A stretch of DNA of 64,000 nucleotides from Dickeya poaceiphila (lineage in GTDB: Bacteria; Pseudomonadota; Gammaproteobacteria; Enterobacterales; Enterobacteriaceae), in assembly GCF_007858975.2 (NCBI RefSeq), contig NZ_CP042220.2, forward strand, positions 2,108,001 to 2,172,000, in the 5' to 3' direction. Positions 1 through 9,820 of the stretch are shown one piece after another. The notes under the pieces are model-generated. The model had not been told where the DNA came from. It worked only from the letters and a program-made list of their open reading frames with translations, and did no database searches. Numbering within the stretch: the stretch's first letter is position 1; every line of letters begins with the position of its first letter. Both the position numbers and the translations under genes were made by a program.

Positions 1-222
1 CCGTATCAGCTGAGCTTCAGCGGTTCGGTGGCAGAAATCATGCGGCTGTTAATCGGGCTGCCATGGTCCTCACCGGGAGCAGTGCCGGGACACCTGAAGC
101 ACTTCTACAGCAATGCCGCGATGCTGAAACTGCCGCCGAGACGGGAGCGGGAGTATGAAAGAGAAGTGAGGCAAAAAAAGCCCAAATACCCTTTTAAAAA
201 CAATGCCAGTCACCTTAAGTGA
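1..222 (+). CDS. IS4-family transposase, C-terminal fragment (partial)
   Basis: The frame is open from base 1 to a stop at 220-222 and gives 73 residues. The order LSFSGSV...MRLLIGL...SPG...P, then a block like KLPPRRERE and a final KYP motif, matches the last part of the E. coli IS4 transposase (InsG), which has LSFSES, MRMLM, SPGRIPE, KLPTRRER and KYP in the same order. The DDE catalytic domain lies outside the window, so activity cannot be judged. The 3' end runs into the terminal inverted repeat of the element, as expected for a complete right end. Confidence 0.8.
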   Translation, partial: PYQLSFSGSVAEIMRLLIGLPWSSPGAVPGHLKHFYSNAAMLKLPPRREREYEREVRQKKPKYPFKNNASHLK

Positions 223-231
223 CTGGCATTA
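1..231 (+). mobile_element. Right end of an IS4-family insertion sequence (cut by window edge)
   Basis: The window opens inside a transposase reading frame. Just after it comes a perfect 12-bp inverted repeat with a 5-bp spacer (202-213 and 219-230). Read from the right edge inwards, the repeat begins TAATGCCAGTCAC, which resembles the TAATGCC start of IS4 ends. I therefore put the element's right boundary near 231. The transposase stop codon (220-222) lies inside this terminal repeat. Target duplications cannot be judged because the left end is missing. Confidence 0.7.
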
Positions 232-266
232 GCCAACCGGCGGTTTTTTTATGCATCATGCGGCGG

Positions 267-1217
267 TTATTTGTATAAGTCGGCGCTGATGGTGTAGTGG
301 TCGCCATTTTCCTGCCACTGTTTGGTGATGTGGTAGAATTTGGCTCCCTTCTTGTAAGCACGCTTGGCTACGGCCTCAGAGATGTCCGTTGGGCTACTGA
401 AGCTATCACGGAAACTAATGGAATCAAACGGTGCCATTTGGGCCGCAGTCGCGTTATTCAGTTCCTGAATTTTGGTGCCGTCAGACATCGTGACTGTGTA
501 GCGGGAACCGACGTTAGAGGATTGAGTCTGGAAGAAGTTACCCACTTTATCACTCAGACTTGAAGAGGTTGCTACGCCGGGGATTTCCACTTTAGAGGCA
601 GCAGCACCGCCGGCAGCAATCGCAGCCTTGCCTGCTTCGGAGTTGGCAGGGATCATATCCGGACTCTGTACCTGGCGCTTAGGCGCATCCTTTTTGTAGA
701 CAAAAGCAGTAATAGTTTGGGTCGATCCGCTTGAGTTGATATCCGCCTGACGAACGATGTAGAACGCGTAAGCCCCTTTCTTTCTGGCTGCGTTACCGAT
801 GGCTTCATTCACTTCTGGTTGATTATTGAACGCGCCGTTCACGGTTACGGTATCGAAAGGCTCAAGGCGGACCGCATCATCTTTTGGCAATTCTCTGACA
901 CCACTGAATTGGCGATACTGGGTCTCTTTGGTTGCGGCAGGCGCATCTTTTTTATACAAGTCAACCGTTACCTGCCAGCGCCCACCGTTCACTTCAGATG
1001 TGCCTTGAATGTAAAACGCCGCGGCACCGCGTGCATCTGCCTTCAGGGAGGCATCGGCCGCCGCTTCGTAGATAGCATCGTAGCGACCAAAAAAGGTAAT
1101 ACGCTCAAAGGGCTGGAGTGATTGTGCTTTCTCTGGCGTAAGTTCCTGCGCAGCTTGCGCCGAAAACGCTACTATTGATAGAAGAGTGGATGCAACAACG
1201 CTAGTTTTCAGCTTCAT
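267..1217 (-). CDS. ydgH: YdgH-type periplasmic protein with three YhcN/DUF1471 domains
   Basis: A 316-residue exported protein closely resembling E. coli YdgH (314 aa). It starts with a signal peptide (MKLKTSVVAS... cleaved after AQA) followed by three BhsA/McbA-type YhcN (DUF1471) modules. Each module has the family pattern of a FDxIxxxG strand, an AA/KxGAxxFYI strand and a closing A-x-LYK or FVYK strand. The third module closes the protein (SADLYK). The reading frame extends 14 codons further upstream, but the ATG at 1217 has an AAAGGA ribosome site and starts exactly at the signal peptide, so I chose it. DUF1471 proteins are linked to stress and biofilm responses; the precise role of YdgH is not settled. 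The gene is monocistronic and divergent from pntAB. Confidence 0.93.
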   Translation of the reverse strand: MKLKTSVVASTLLSIVAFSAQAAQELTPEKAQSLQPFERITFFGRYDAIYEAAADASLKADARGAAAFYIQGTSEVNGGRWQVTVDLYKKDAPAATKETQYRQFSGVRELPKDDAVRLEPFDTVTVNGAFNNQPEVNEAIGNAARKKGAYAFYIVRQADINSSGSTQTITAFVYKKDAPKRQVQSPDMIPANSEAGKAAIAAGGAAASKVEIPGVATSSSLSDKVGNFFQTQSSNVGSRYTVTMSDGTKIQELNNATAAQMAPFDSISFRDSFSSPTDISEAVAKRAYKKGAKFYHITKQWQENGDHYTISADLYK

Positions 1218-1726
1218 AAAAAATCCTTTCGCCTGACGCATACGGTGAATACGTACCAAGCCATTTTCTGTGGTAGCCGCTGATTATGGCATGGAACCTG
1301 AGGTTATGCCTCTGCATTTTAAGCTAAATTCCGCAAGGCCTCAGAGTGGATGCGGGAATAGGAAAAAATGCAAATAATCACCATTAATAATCGAATTCAT
1401 TTTATAAGCGACATTTATCTTGGTTAGTGTGATTAACAAAGCGTTAACACTGCCTTTTTGTGAGATATCTTTGAACATTGCGATAGCAATAATGGTAGAA
1501 AAAATTGTTTTAGCTGTGATTTTTGACCATAAACAGGCGCTGTTGCCTACCATAACTCTGCTTTTATAACCTAATAGTTTTAACAGTGGATCATTAATTC
1601 CATTTTAAGTAGGTTATAAAGGGACTTATCTCTGCCGTCGAGGGTGCTGGCAACAGCGATAAGTTATCTTTAAGGTGATTGATACAGCCTATATAACATC
1701 TTCGTGACAACGAAAAGGGATTCACA
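1218..1726. promoter_or_regulatory. Divergent promoter region between ydgH and pntAB
   Basis: About 500 bp with no convincing gene. It must carry the leftward promoter of ydgH and the rightward promoter of pntAB. Upstream of pntA there is an interrupted hairpin (CTTATC at about 1625 pairing with GATAAG at about 1658, with a TGCC/GGCA inner stem) that could lie in the 5' leader. I do not recognise it as a known riboswitch. A 70-codon minus-strand frame at 1341-1553 has no coding character. Confidence 0.4.
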
Positions 1727-3259
1727 ATGCGTATTGGTGTACCAAAAGAGAGGTTGGCCAATGAAGCCCGTGTCGCAGCCACGCCAAAAACGGTGGAGCA
1801 ACTGCTGAAACTGGGCTTTGAGGTCGCTATTGAGCGTGGGGCGGGAAAGCTCGCCAGTTTCGAAGATAGCGCTTATGAGCAAGTGGGCGCGACGATTCTG
1901 GATACGGCAGATGTCTGGCAGAGTGATATTCTGCTCAAGGTGAATGCGCCGCTGGACGAGGAAATAGAATTAACCCGCTCCGGTAGCACGATCATCAGTT
2001 TCATCTGGCCGGCCCAGAATCCATCGTTGCTGGAAACGCTGGCGGCGCGTCAGGTGACGGTGCTGGCGATGGATGCGGTACCGCGTATTTCTCGCGCCCA
2101 GTCTATGGATGCGCTGAGTTCGATGGCGAACATTGCTGGTTATCGCGCCATTGTTGAAGCGGCGCATGAATTCGGGCGCTTCTTTACCGGCCAGATCACG
2201 GCGGCAGGCAAGGTGCCGCCAGCCAAGGTGCTGATTATCGGCGCTGGTGTAGCAGGCCTTGCTGCTATCGGTGCCGCTGGCAGCCTGGGTGCGATTGTAC
2301 GTGCGTTTGATACTCGCCCGGAAGTGAAGGAACAGGTTAAAAGCATGGGTGCCGAATTCCTGGAACTGGAATTCGAAGAAGAAGCGGGTAGTGGCGATGG
2401 TTATGCCAAGGTGATGTCTGAAGCCTTTATCAAGGCGGAGATGGCATTGTTCGCCGCACAGGCGCAGGAGGTGGATATTATTGTCACCACCGCGCTAATC
2501 CCCGGTAAACCAGCCCCACGTCTGATCACCCGTGAGATGGTACAGAGCATGAAGCCCGGCAGCGTGATAGTCGATCTGGCGGCGCAGACCGGTGGTAACT
2601 GCGAGCTAACCGTCGCGGATCAGGTCACGGTGACGGAAAATGGCGTGAAAATCATCGGTTACACTGATCTGCCAAGTCGTTTGCCGACCCAGTCTTCACA
2701 GCTGTATGGTACCAATCTGGTGAATCTGCTGAAGTTGCTGTGTAAAGAGAAAAACGGTGAGATCGACATTGATTTCGAAGATAACGTTATTCGTGGCGTA
2801 ACCGTCATCAAGGCGGGTGAAATCACCTGGCCTGCACCGCCGATTCAGGTTTCTGCTCAGCCGCAACAGGCTAAACCTGCCGCTGCTGCCACCGCTCAGC
2901 CAGAGGCTAAGCCCGCTTCACCGTTGAATAAATTTATTTTCATCGCTATTGCGATTGTGCTGTTTGGCTGGCTGGCGAATGTGGCGCCGAAAGAGTTCCT
3001 GTCGCACTTCACCGTGTTTGCGTTGTCCTGCGTGGTGGGATATTACGTGGTCTGGAATGTCAGTCACGCATTGCATACGCCGTTGATGTCGGTCACCAAT
3101 GCCATTTCCGGCATTATTGTGGTGGGCGCGTTGTTGCAGATTGGCCATGGTGGGTGGGTATCCTTTTTCTCCTTCATCGCCGTGCTGATCGCCAGCATCA
3201 ATATTTTCGGCGGGTTTACCGTCACTCAGCGTATGCTGAAAATGTTCCGCAAGAATTAA
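1727..3259 (+). CDS. pntA: NAD(P) transhydrogenase subunit alpha
   Basis: The 510-residue alpha subunit of the proton-translocating nicotinamide nucleotide transhydrogenase, which uses the proton gradient to drive hydride transfer from NADH to NADP+. Residues 1-370 form the NAD(H)-binding domain I. The [11 protein letters not shown] loop is near residue 123 and the Rossmann glycine motif GAGVAG at 172-177. An Ala/Pro/Lys-rich linker (about 375-400) leads to the membrane part, with helices from about 403 and a conserved [18 protein letters not shown] segment. Length and sequence match E. coli PntA (510 aa). pntB follows after 10 bp with its own ribosome site, so the two are one operon, and PntA and PntB assemble in the inner membrane. 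Confidence 0.98.
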   Translation: MRIGVPKERLANEARVAATPKTVEQLLKLGFEVAIERGAGKLASFEDSAYEQVGATILDTADVWQSDILLKVNAPLDEEIELTRSGSTIISFIWPAQNPSLLETLAARQVTVLAMDAVPRISRAQSMDALSSMANIAGYRAIVEAAHEFGRFFTGQITAAGKVPPAKVLIIGAGVAGLAAIGAAGSLGAIVRAFDTRPEVKEQVKSMGAEFLELEFEEEAGSGDGYAKVMSEAFIKAEMALFAAQAQEVDIIVTTALIPGKPAPRLITREMVQSMKPGSVIVDLAAQTGGNCELTVADQVTVTENGVKIIGYTDLPSRLPTQSSQLYGTNLVNLLKLLCKEKNGEIDIDFEDNVIRGVTVIKAGEITWPAPPIQVSAQPQQAKPAAAATAQPEAKPASPLNKFIFIAIAIVLFGWLANVAPKEFLSHFTVFALSCVVGYYVVWNVSHALHTPLMSVTNAISGIIVVGALLQIGHGGWVSFFSFIAVLIASINIFGGFTVTQRMLKMFRKN

Positions 3260-3269
3260 GGGGTAACGG

Positions 3270-4658
3270 ATGTCTGGAGGATTAGTGACTGCAGCGTATA
3301 TCGTTGCTGCAATTTTGTTTATTTTCAGTCTGGCTGGCTTATCCAAACACGAGACGTCCCGTCAGGGGAACATTTTCGGCATTAGCGGGATGACCATTGC
3401 ACTGCTGGCGACCATTCTGGGGCCGAATGCCGGTAACGTGGGGTGGATTATCGCGGCGATGGTGATTGGCGGCGCTGTCGGCGTGCATCTGGCTCGCAAG
3501 GTTGAAATGACTGAAATGCCAGAACTGGTGGCGATTCTGCACAGTTTTGTCGGTTTGGCAGCGGTATTGGTCGGTTTTAACAGCTTTATCGGCGAAGGCG
3601 ATATTGCTGACCCGATCATGGAAAATATCCATTTGACCGAAGTGTTTCTGGGGGTCTTCATCGGTGCGGTGACCTTTACCGGCTCAATAGTCGCGTTTGG
3701 CAAACTACGCGGCTTACTGTCATCCAAGCCGTTGATGTTGCCTAACCGTCATAAGTTGAATCTGCTGGCGCTGGTATTGTCATTCCTGCTGTTGCTGGTA
3801 TTTGTTAAAACCGGCAGCACTGCAATGCAAGTGTTTGCGCTGCTGCTGATGACGATGATTGCACTGGTGTTTGGCTGGCATCTGGTGGCGTCTATCGGTG
3901 GCGCGGATATGCCGGTAGTGGTTTCCATGCTGAATTCCTATTCAGGTTGGGCTGCCGCCGCGGCAGGTTTCATGCTGAGCAATGACCTGTTGATCGTCAC
4001 TGGTGCGCTGGTGGGTTCTTCCGGTGCCATTTTGTCCTACATTATGTGCAAAGCGATGAACCGTTCGTTCATTAGTGTGATTGCCGGTGGTTTCGGTACT
4101 GATGGTTCTTCTGCGGGTGGCGATGAGGCGGTGGGTGAACATCGTGAAACCACGGCGGAAGAGGTGGCGGAATTGCTGAAAAATTCCACGTCGGTGATCA
4201 TTACGCCGGGATATGGCATGGCGGTGGCGCAGGCGCAATATCCGGTGCATGACATTACCGCTAAATTGCGTGCTCGCGGGATTACTGTGCGCTTTGGTAT
4301 TCACCCGGTTGCCGGGCGGTTACCTGGACATATGAACGTGCTGTTGGCCGAAGCTAAGGTCCCTTACGACATCGTGCTGGAGATGGATGAAATCAACGAT
4401 GATTTCACCGATACCGACACTGTGCTGGTGATTGGCGCTAACGACACCGTTAACCCGGCTGCGCAGGAAGATCCACATAGCCCGATTGCCGGTATGCCGG
4501 TGCTGGAAGTGTGGAAAGCGCAGAATGTTATCGTGTTCAAACGCTCGATGAATACCGGTTATGCTGGGGTGCAGAATCCGCTGTTCTTCAAGGAAAACAC
4601 GCAGATGCTGTTTGGCGATGCCAAAGAAAGCGTGGAAGCGATTCTGAAGGCGTTATAA
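3270..4658 (+). CDS. pntB: NAD(P) transhydrogenase subunit beta
   Basis: The 462-residue beta subunit, the same length as E. coli PntB. The N-terminal 260 residues or so are hydrophobic and form the rest of the proton-conducting membrane domain II. The C-terminal 200 residues form the NADP(H)-binding domain III, with [33 protein letters not shown] and [12 protein letters not shown], the signatures for the NADP-binding fold. The ATG is preceded by a GGGGTAACGG stretch and the gene follows pntA closely. A strong two-way terminator comes right after it. No unusual feature is visible. Confidence 0.98.
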   Translation: MSGGLVTAAYIVAAILFIFSLAGLSKHETSRQGNIFGISGMTIALLATILGPNAGNVGWIIAAMVIGGAVGVHLARKVEMTEMPELVAILHSFVGLAAVLVGFNSFIGEGDIADPIMENIHLTEVFLGVFIGAVTFTGSIVAFGKLRGLLSSKPLMLPNRHKLNLLALVLSFLLLLVFVKTGSTAMQVFALLLMTMIALVFGWHLVASIGGADMPVVVSMLNSYSGWAAAAAGFMLSNDLLIVTGALVGSSGAILSYIMCKAMNRSFISVIAGGFGTDGSSAGGDEAVGEHRETTAEEVAELLKNSTSVIITPGYGMAVAQAQYPVHDITAKLRARGITVRFGIHPVAGRLPGHMNVLLAEAKVPYDIVLEMDEINDDFTDTDTVLVIGANDTVNPAAQEDPHSPIAGMPVLEVWKAQNVIVFKRSMNTGYAGVQNPLFFKENTQMLFGDAKESVEAILKAL

Positions 4659-4692
4659 GCCAGTCGTCACGTCATACGGGGAAACATCATAA

Positions 4693-4721
4693 AACAACAG
4701 GGGCCAATGGCCCCTGTTGTT
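4693..4721. terminator. Bidirectional terminator between pntB and uspE
   Basis: A perfect 13-bp inverted repeat (AACAACAGGGGCC and its complement) with a 3-base loop lies between the convergent pntB and uspE genes. A TTGTTATT stretch follows on the plus strand and an A-rich stretch precedes it, so it can serve both directions. Confidence 0.85.
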
Positions 4722-4755
4722 ATTAGTGTGGTTACTGAGCAGTATAACGTGGCGG

Positions 4756-5727
4756 TCAGCTGGCTTTTTCCTGATTACCGGCGTCATTCTCTCCCTGCAA
4801 GGAGATCGGAGAGACGAAATCGTCCGGTTTAATCGCCAGTAGATCGCACTTCAAATGGTCAATAACATGTTCCACGGTATTGCCAATAAATGCGGCGGAC
4901 AAACCAGTGCGGCCCAGTGATCCCAACACCACTACACCAGCCTGAAGATGTTCTGCCAGATCAGGGATCACCTCTTCCGGCAGACCTTTCTCTACATGAG
5001 TAACCCGTTCATCCAGATTGAATTTCTGACGCAAAGACTTCATTGCCAGCAGGTGCTGACCGCGGATGGCGCCGTTGTAAACACCAGGGTCGAAATCCGG
5101 CAATTCAATGGCAATATTGATGGGCGTAACCGGATACGCGCCGACCAGATGGACTTCGGTTTGGTTAACCTGACGAGCCAAATCCAGCGTTTCCGAAACC
5201 AGTTTGATATTAAGCGGATCATGATACGGATCTTCGCTGGCTAGATTGACCGCAACCAGTGCGCGACCACCTTCCGGCCATGGCTGATCTTTCACCATCC
5301 AGACCGGGCAAGGGCATTTACGCAGTAACTGCCAGTCGGTAGGCGTGAAGATCACCGCCTCAAGCCTGTCATGCTGGTGTGCCATTTTGAGCAATAAATC
5401 ATGTTTACCGGCAATAACCTCCTGAATAATGGCTTCATAAGGTTTGTTATGCCAGACTACTTTGATATCAATGGGAATACCCGCATCAAGGTAGTATTTA
5501 CATTGTTCCGCAATCCATTCGGTTCGTTGGGCGATAACTCCTTGCCTCATCTCGGTTCTTTCATCCGGAGAGAGCAGGGTGGTCATTTCATAGGAAAAGT
5601 CGTAGATAGGCAAAAACGCCTTGATACGACCACCGAGTCGCTGGACCAGATAAACGGCGCGCCGCAGTGCGGGTTGGTCATCCTGATTGGGGTCAATAGC
5701 TACCAGTAAATTCTGATACTTCGCCAT
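4756..5727 (-). CDS. uspE: Universal stress protein E (tandem Usp domains)
   Basis: A 323-residue cytoplasmic protein with two universal stress protein domains in tandem (about 1-150 and 155-305), nearly colinear with E. coli UspE (316 aa). Conserved stretches include [19 protein letters not shown] at the start, [17 protein letters not shown] in domain 1 and [18 protein letters not shown] in domain 2, the last resembling the nucleotide-binding G-2x-G-9x-G(S/T) loop. E. coli UspE is connected with stress survival, motility and cell-cell interaction. The start has a strong AGGAGGAGCT ribosome site. The gene lies 136 bp downstream of fnr in the same direction, the fnr-uspE order known from enterobacteria. 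Confidence 0.95.
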   Translation of the reverse strand: MAKYQNLLVAIDPNQDDQPALRRAVYLVQRLGGRIKAFLPIYDFSYEMTTLLSPDERTEMRQGVIAQRTEWIAEQCKYYLDAGIPIDIKVVWHNKPYEAIIQEVIAGKHDLLLKMAHQHDRLEAVIFTPTDWQLLRKCPCPVWMVKDQPWPEGGRALVAVNLASEDPYHDPLNIKLVSETLDLARQVNQTEVHLVGAYPVTPINIAIELPDFDPGVYNGAIRGQHLLAMKSLRQKFNLDERVTHVEKGLPEEVIPDLAEHLQAGVVVLGSLGRTGLSAAFIGNTVEHVIDHLKCDLLAIKPDDFVSPISLQGENDAGNQEKAS

Positions 5728-5811
5728 AGCTCCTCCTGATGGGCTGTCACTCTGCAGCCTGCTCGTTAAGAGTAACGCAAGGAAATCACTTTGAACAACT
5801 GGTTGATGACA

Positions 5812-5847
5812 ACCGGATCAACAATTCAGAGCAATCATTGATCCGGT
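5812..5847 (-). terminator. Hairpin downstream of fnr
   Basis: A perfect 10-bp inverted repeat (ACCGGATCAA at 5812-5821, TTGATCCGGT at 5838-5847) lies 16 bases after the fnr stop codon. There is no T-tract, so it may only partly stop transcription or protect the fnr mRNA end before uspE. Confidence 0.5.
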
Positions 5848-5863
5848 GTCAGAAGAGGAGATA

Positions 5864-6616
5864 TTACGCTTGACTGCGTGCTGAGCCTGCCAGTTCGGCC
5901 AGAAGTTCGGTATTTTCGATGGTGATGTATTTGCCTTTTACGGCCAGCATACCGCTTTTTTGGAAACGGCCAAGCAGACGGCTGATAGTTTCCACCGTCA
6001 GACCAAGATAGTTGCCGATATCACCGCGTGTCATGGTCAGCCGGAATTCACGAGGCGAGAAACCGCGCTGCGCAAAACGACGGGACAGGTTGTAGATAAA
6101 GGCCGCCAGCCGCTCTTCAGCGTTCTTCTTCGACAACAGCAGGATCATGTCCTGATCGCCACGGATTTCGCCGCTCATCAGCCGCATCATTTGCTGGCGT
6201 AAGTTAGGCATTTTGCCGGACAAATCATCCAGTGTTTCAAACGGGATCTCACATACCATGGAGGTTTCCAGTGCCTGAGCAAAACTAGGATGCTGAGCAC
6301 TGCCGATGGCGTCAAACCCAACCAGATCACCGGCCAGATGGAAACCGGTGATTTGTTCATCACCCTGTTCGGTGATGGTGTAGCTTTTTATGGTGCCTGA
6401 GCGGATGGCATACAATGATTTCAGTTCATCACCGGCCTTGAACAACGCTTGCCCTTTCTGGATGGGTTTTTTTCTTTCGATGATGTTGTCAAGTTGGTCG
6501 AGCTCATGCTCATTCAGCGTGAACGGAATACAGAGCTGGCTGATGCTGCAATCCTGACAGTGGATGGCGCAACCGCCAGACTGGATGCGTCGGATTATTC
6601 GCTTTTCAGGAATCAT
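5864..6616 (-). CDS. fnr: FNR, oxygen-sensing global transcription regulator
   Basis: 250 residues, the same length as E. coli FNR and nearly identical to it. The 4Fe-4S ligand cysteines are in place: C20, C23 and C29 in the N-terminal cluster (C16 is present but not a ligand) and the fourth ligand in [12 protein letters not shown] near residue 122. The cyclic-nucleotide-binding-like fold covers about 30-160. The Crp-type helix-turn-helix near 190-230 contains the recognition helix [16 protein letters not shown] with the E-SR residues that read the TTGAT half-site. Under low oxygen it dimerises and controls respiratory genes. A near-consensus FNR box just upstream suggests autoregulation. ogt is the next gene upstream, as in E. 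coli. Confidence 0.98.
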   Translation of the reverse strand: MIPEKRIIRRIQSGGCAIHCQDCSISQLCIPFTLNEHELDQLDNIIERKKPIQKGQALFKAGDELKSLYAIRSGTIKSYTITEQGDEQITGFHLAGDLVGFDAIGSAQHPSFAQALETSMVCEIPFETLDDLSGKMPNLRQQMMRLMSGEIRGDQDMILLLSKKNAEERLAAFIYNLSRRFAQRGFSPREFRLTMTRGDIGNYLGLTVETISRLLGRFQKSGMLAVKGKYITIENTELLAELAGSARSQA

Positions 6617-6636
6617 AGACTTTACTCAGGCGATAA

Positions 6637-6650
6637 TTGATATCGGTCAA
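6637..6650. promoter_or_regulatory. FNR box upstream of fnr (autoregulatory)
   Basis: TTGATATCGGTCAA matches the FNR consensus TTGAT-N4-ATCAA at 9 of 10 defined positions. It lies about 20 bp upstream of the fnr start codon, near where a transcription start would fall. That position fits repression by bound FNR, as known for E. coli fnr. Confidence 0.7.
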
Positions 6651-6778
6651 TTTTAACAGCTTTTATTGGGTCTGATAAGATCCACTATCTCAGGAACTAA
6701 CCAGTAAATAGTGAGCTTATTAATATTTTTACCATGACATTTGAAGTTTTTGCCCATCAACTCCACAGTCACGGTAAC

Positions 6779-7318
6779 TCAATGTCCGGTATTAAATAGA
6801 TCCTGCTGCGGCAAATATCCTTCGTGGAGTAATAACCATTGTTTACGATGAATACCGCCGGCATAACCGGTGAGTGCGCCTTGCGCGCCAATAACACGGT
6901 GGCAGGGAACCACAATGCTGACAGGGTTGGAACCATTGGCCAGACCAACGGCACGGGCGGCGCCTGGGTGGCCGAGTCTGGCAGCCAGTTCGCCGTAAGT
7001 GGTTGTACTACCACAAGGTATAGTGCGCAGTGCTTGCCATACTTGTTGCTGAAAATCAGTACCGGCGGCGGCTACCGGCAGGGATTCAATAATTTTCAGA
7101 TCGCCAGCGAAATAGGCACGTAGCGCATCGGTCAATCCCCCAGGATTATTATGGCCTTTCAACACAAACGGATCATGACGATAACGTTTATTCAGAGATT
7201 GATATAAATTTTCTTCATATTCACGCCATTCCACCGCTCGTAGCTGATAATTTATATCGGCAATCAATAATAATTCCCCAATAGGTGTGGAGAGCGTGTC
7301 AAATAAAAATGTCTGCAT
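6779..7318 (-). CDS. ogt: O6-methylguanine-DNA methyltransferase (Ogt)
   Basis: A 179-residue suicide DNA-repair protein that moves the methyl group from O6-methylguanine or O4-methylthymine to its own cysteine. The active-site block NPVSIVVPCHRVIG contains the acceptor cysteine (PCHRV). Upstream is the winged-helix part with TIPCGSTTTYGELA and the arginine finger in GAARAVGLANGSNP. The C-terminal GYAGGIHRKQWLLLHEG is typical. E. coli Ogt is 171 aa, so this copy is full length. I see no good Shine-Dalgarno sequence before the ATG at 7318, so the start is slightly uncertain. It lies upstream of fnr in the same direction. Confidence 0.95.
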   Translation of the reverse strand: MQTFLFDTLSTPIGELLLIADINYQLRAVEWREYEENLYQSLNKRYRHDPFVLKGHNNPGGLTDALRAYFAGDLKIIESLPVAAAGTDFQQQVWQALRTIPCGSTTTYGELAARLGHPGAARAVGLANGSNPVSIVVPCHRVIGAQGALTGYAGGIHRKQWLLLHEGYLPQQDLFNTGH

Positions 7319-7449
7319 GGATATCGTGTTGTGAAATATCGGTTAACTGCAGTTGCGCGTTAACCTGAATTTAAACATAGTCCGCATTGTCGCTTTAATA
7401 GGGTTGTGTGTCACACAAAAACTGCATGACGTGTCAGGAGGCAGGAAGC

Positions 7450-7471
7450 GATGGTCGGGATAACGACCATC
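7450..7471 (-). terminator. Hairpin after the FIST chemoreceptor gene
   Basis: A perfect 8-bp inverted repeat (GATGGTCG/CGACCATC, 6-base loop) lies 19 bases beyond the stop codon of the leftward FIST/MCP gene. No T-run follows, so it is a modest terminator candidate. Confidence 0.45.
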
Positions 7472-7489
7472 ACTTTAGGTTGGCAGGTG

Positions 7490-9433
7490 TCAGGACGAAG
7501 CCAGTTTTTGCAGGGTGGTCAACTGGTTGACCGCATCCTGCATAGCATCCATACCCATGGCAAGATCTTTCAGACTGCTCAGGTTGGTGGTCATATTGAC
7601 CCGATCTTTATCTGTTTCCGCACTCATATTGGCAATTTGATTGGCCGCTGAGATGCTTTTATCCGCCATCTGCGTTGTCGTCGTAACCGTCTGCTGGGCA
7701 ATGGCACGAATATGCGCGATGGTTTCAACCGCTTCGTTGATGCTGTGAGTGGTGGCATCGACCTGCTCTTTGGACGAACTGGCCAGTTTACGTACCTCGT
7801 CAGCGACCACGGCGAACCCTCGGCCTGCTTCGCCAGCCCGCGCCGCTTCTACCGCTGCATTCAGCGCCAGAAGATTGGTCTTATCCGCAATGGCGTTGAT
7901 ACCGTTGGTGATCTCACTGATGCCTTTTGAAATGCGTTCCAGATCGTTGAGTCCGGTTTCAAGCCGTATTTGTGCTTCCTGTGTTTTTGATGCAGATTCG
8001 CTAATCGCACGAATACTGGTCTGTGCTACATCCAGCGTATCGGTTTGTCGTAGCGTCGCCTGTTCCAATTGCGGCATGGCTGTGAGCAGGGGAGCCAGTG
8101 CCTGCTCGTAATCGACCACTTGTTTGACCACCGCAGACTGAATGTCATGAAGCGCTTCCCAACGCCGAAGCGCACGTTGAGCATAGTGTCCGGCATACGC
8201 GGCGTATTCGACTGGGAAATGTGTCATCGCTTTAACGTTATGACTGAAAAATGCCAGTGCAGACAGCGTCTGGTTAATCGGCACCCCCAGAATTTCACCA
8301 AAGCTGGAAAAACCCGCTGCAGGGATCTGATTAAAGAATTGGGCCTGTTCCAGATTGCTGTTGCCGGCCCGGCGTAGCACGCAGTCGTTGAGCAGCACAA
8401 GTTCGGGTTTACCATATTGCGACATGAACTGTTGCCAATCCCGCTCTGTGGTGGTGATGAAATCCGTCGATTGCATCAGATACAGACGGTCACCAAACTC
8501 CAGATCGCAGAAAAAGGCAATGTGGTCTTCTTTAATAGAGGCAACCGAGCGAACGAAGTATTCGTCATTGACTTTAACCGCAAAGGTTTTTCCCGTCAGA
8601 TGCTGGCTGACCTGATGCGGCGGACAGCGCAGGCATGAAGCGACTGCCTCAATGATGGGTTGCTCATGGCCGCTGGCGTCAAAGACGGATTTAACCGTGC
8701 GGGCAACCGGGTCGGCCTCTGCTACCAGCCAGCTCTGTTTTGTCGGTTCAAAGTTCTGGCTCTTGAACGGCGCAAAGGATTTACCGGGCGCCATCTGGCA
8801 GAACACAATCACGGCTTTTCCTTGCAGTACCGCATTGTCAGCGCCAATGTAAGTTCCGCTGAAATCCAACCGTCCGCCTGCCGCCCCGCCGATGGTCAGG
8901 CAGGGGAAACGACGACAGGCATACCAGGCTTGCATCAGAAACCCTTCCGACGCGGCCATGCCATCACAATAAATCAACGCGAAGGTGTTATCTGAAGAGA
9001 GCGGCATTCTCACGTCCATACGCTCCAGTTCTCGCCGGATAGCGTCGATTCTAACGCGGGCACTGGGTTTGTCATGCGTGTGCAAATCTACCAGGTGCAC
9101 CTCGTGTTTAGCGATCAGCGTCTGGGGCATCCATAGCCAACTGCCGTACGGGCCATTCATGTCGCAGTAGGTGGAGCTATTACGTTGGCTGCATAATGCA
9201 CCCGTGGATGAGAGCGTAATAACGGTACGATTGGGAGCTGAGAAACGTTGCCAGGCGCGATTGACCTCTGAAAAATTGGCTTCAGGGGGCACAAATACCA
9301 ACATTAACCCCGATTTTGACGGTAATCCAAGAGCTGACAGCGAAGTGGGCAACGCATCACAGCGATAAGTACCACGAGCCGGGCCGTTCCTTTTTAAACC
9401 CGGTATGGCGATATGATTCAGGAAAGATGACAT
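7490..9433 (-). CDS. Soluble methyl-accepting chemotaxis protein with FIST sensory domains
   Basis: A 647-residue protein with no transmembrane segment. Residues of roughly 35-235 and 240-400 look like FIST_N and FIST_C domains, intracellular sensory domains proposed to bind small ligands such as amino acids. The C-terminal 200 residues are an MCP signalling domain whose hairpin tip carries [20 protein letters not shown] and [12 protein letters not shown]. There is no HAMP domain and no NWETF-type CheR/CheB tether at the C-terminus (it ends QKLASS). It should act as a cytoplasmic chemoreceptor feeding CheA/CheW; the ligand is unknown. Start at 9433 with an AGGAG ribosome site 10 bases upstream. 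Probably monocistronic. Confidence 0.88.
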   Translation of the reverse strand: MSSFLNHIAIPGLKRNGPARGTYRCDALPTSLSALGLPSKSGLMLVFVPPEANFSEVNRAWQRFSAPNRTVITLSSTGALCSQRNSSTYCDMNGPYGSWLWMPQTLIAKHEVHLVDLHTHDKPSARVRIDAIRRELERMDVRMPLSSDNTFALIYCDGMAASEGFLMQAWYACRRFPCLTIGGAAGGRLDFSGTYIGADNAVLQGKAVIVFCQMAPGKSFAPFKSQNFEPTKQSWLVAEADPVARTVKSVFDASGHEQPIIEAVASCLRCPPHQVSQHLTGKTFAVKVNDEYFVRSVASIKEDHIAFFCDLEFGDRLYLMQSTDFITTTERDWQQFMSQYGKPELVLLNDCVLRRAGNSNLEQAQFFNQIPAAGFSSFGEILGVPINQTLSALAFFSHNVKAMTHFPVEYAAYAGHYAQRALRRWEALHDIQSAVVKQVVDYEQALAPLLTAMPQLEQATLRQTDTLDVAQTSIRAISESASKTQEAQIRLETGLNDLERISKGISEITNGINAIADKTNLLALNAAVEAARAGEAGRGFAVVADEVRKLASSSKEQVDATTHSINEAVETIAHIRAIAQQTVTTTTQMADKSISAANQIANMSAETDKDRVNMTTNLSSLKDLAMGMDAMQDAVNQLTTLQKLASS

Positions 9434-9820
9434 GATATTCCCACTCCTATATTTAAATTAATTTAATGGGAAGCCCAAATAATCCTACGAGATGCAGTCA
9501 GCGTATAGGGTGATCCCGATCACCTGTCATCTCCCAAATAAGCGAGAAATTCATTTCCGTGTACGGGATCACATCGCTAATGAGTGCGGTGAAACCACAT
9601 TGTTACGTGGCGACAATACAATTTGTAATACTGCGCAACAAAAAAGGTTGGCTAATGTATTTTAACGTGCCGTCAACTGTACCACTACAAATAGTAAGGG
9701 TTAAACAATACATATAAAGATGACCGATGCTGTCGCCATGTTGCCTGCAACGGCCAGCGAAACATCATCGGTCACCAATACATTGATTGGTTACCAATAC
9801 ATTAATCGGTCAACAACAGA
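9434..9820. promoter_or_regulatory. Intergenic region with palindrome upstream of the FIST chemoreceptor
   Basis: 387 bp without a gene. It carries the leftward promoter of the FIST/MCP gene and the 3' side of sodC. The clearest element is a 7-bp inverted repeat with 2-bp spacer, GGTGATC-CC-GATCACC, at 9509-9524, about 80 bp upstream of the start codon, which could be an operator. I did not find a clear sigma-28 flagellar promoter. Confidence 0.35.

Noticed and set aside
1341..1553. 70-codon minus-strand frame between ydgH and pntA
   Set aside because: No ribosome site, low-complexity AT-rich composition, and it lies in the expected divergent promoter region.
5070..5085. GTTGTAAACACC in uspE as a Ter-like site
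   Set aside because: Only the GTTGTAA part fits; the conserved C and the ACTAAA end are missing.
8069..9368. Several plus-strand frames of 60-110 codons opposite the FIST chemoreceptor gene
   Set aside because: They are antisense shadows of a well-supported gene in GC-rich DNA, with no ribosome sites.
9576..9591. TGTGATCCCGTACACG as a CRP site before the FIST gene
   Set aside because: The second half-site matches TCACA at only three of five positions.
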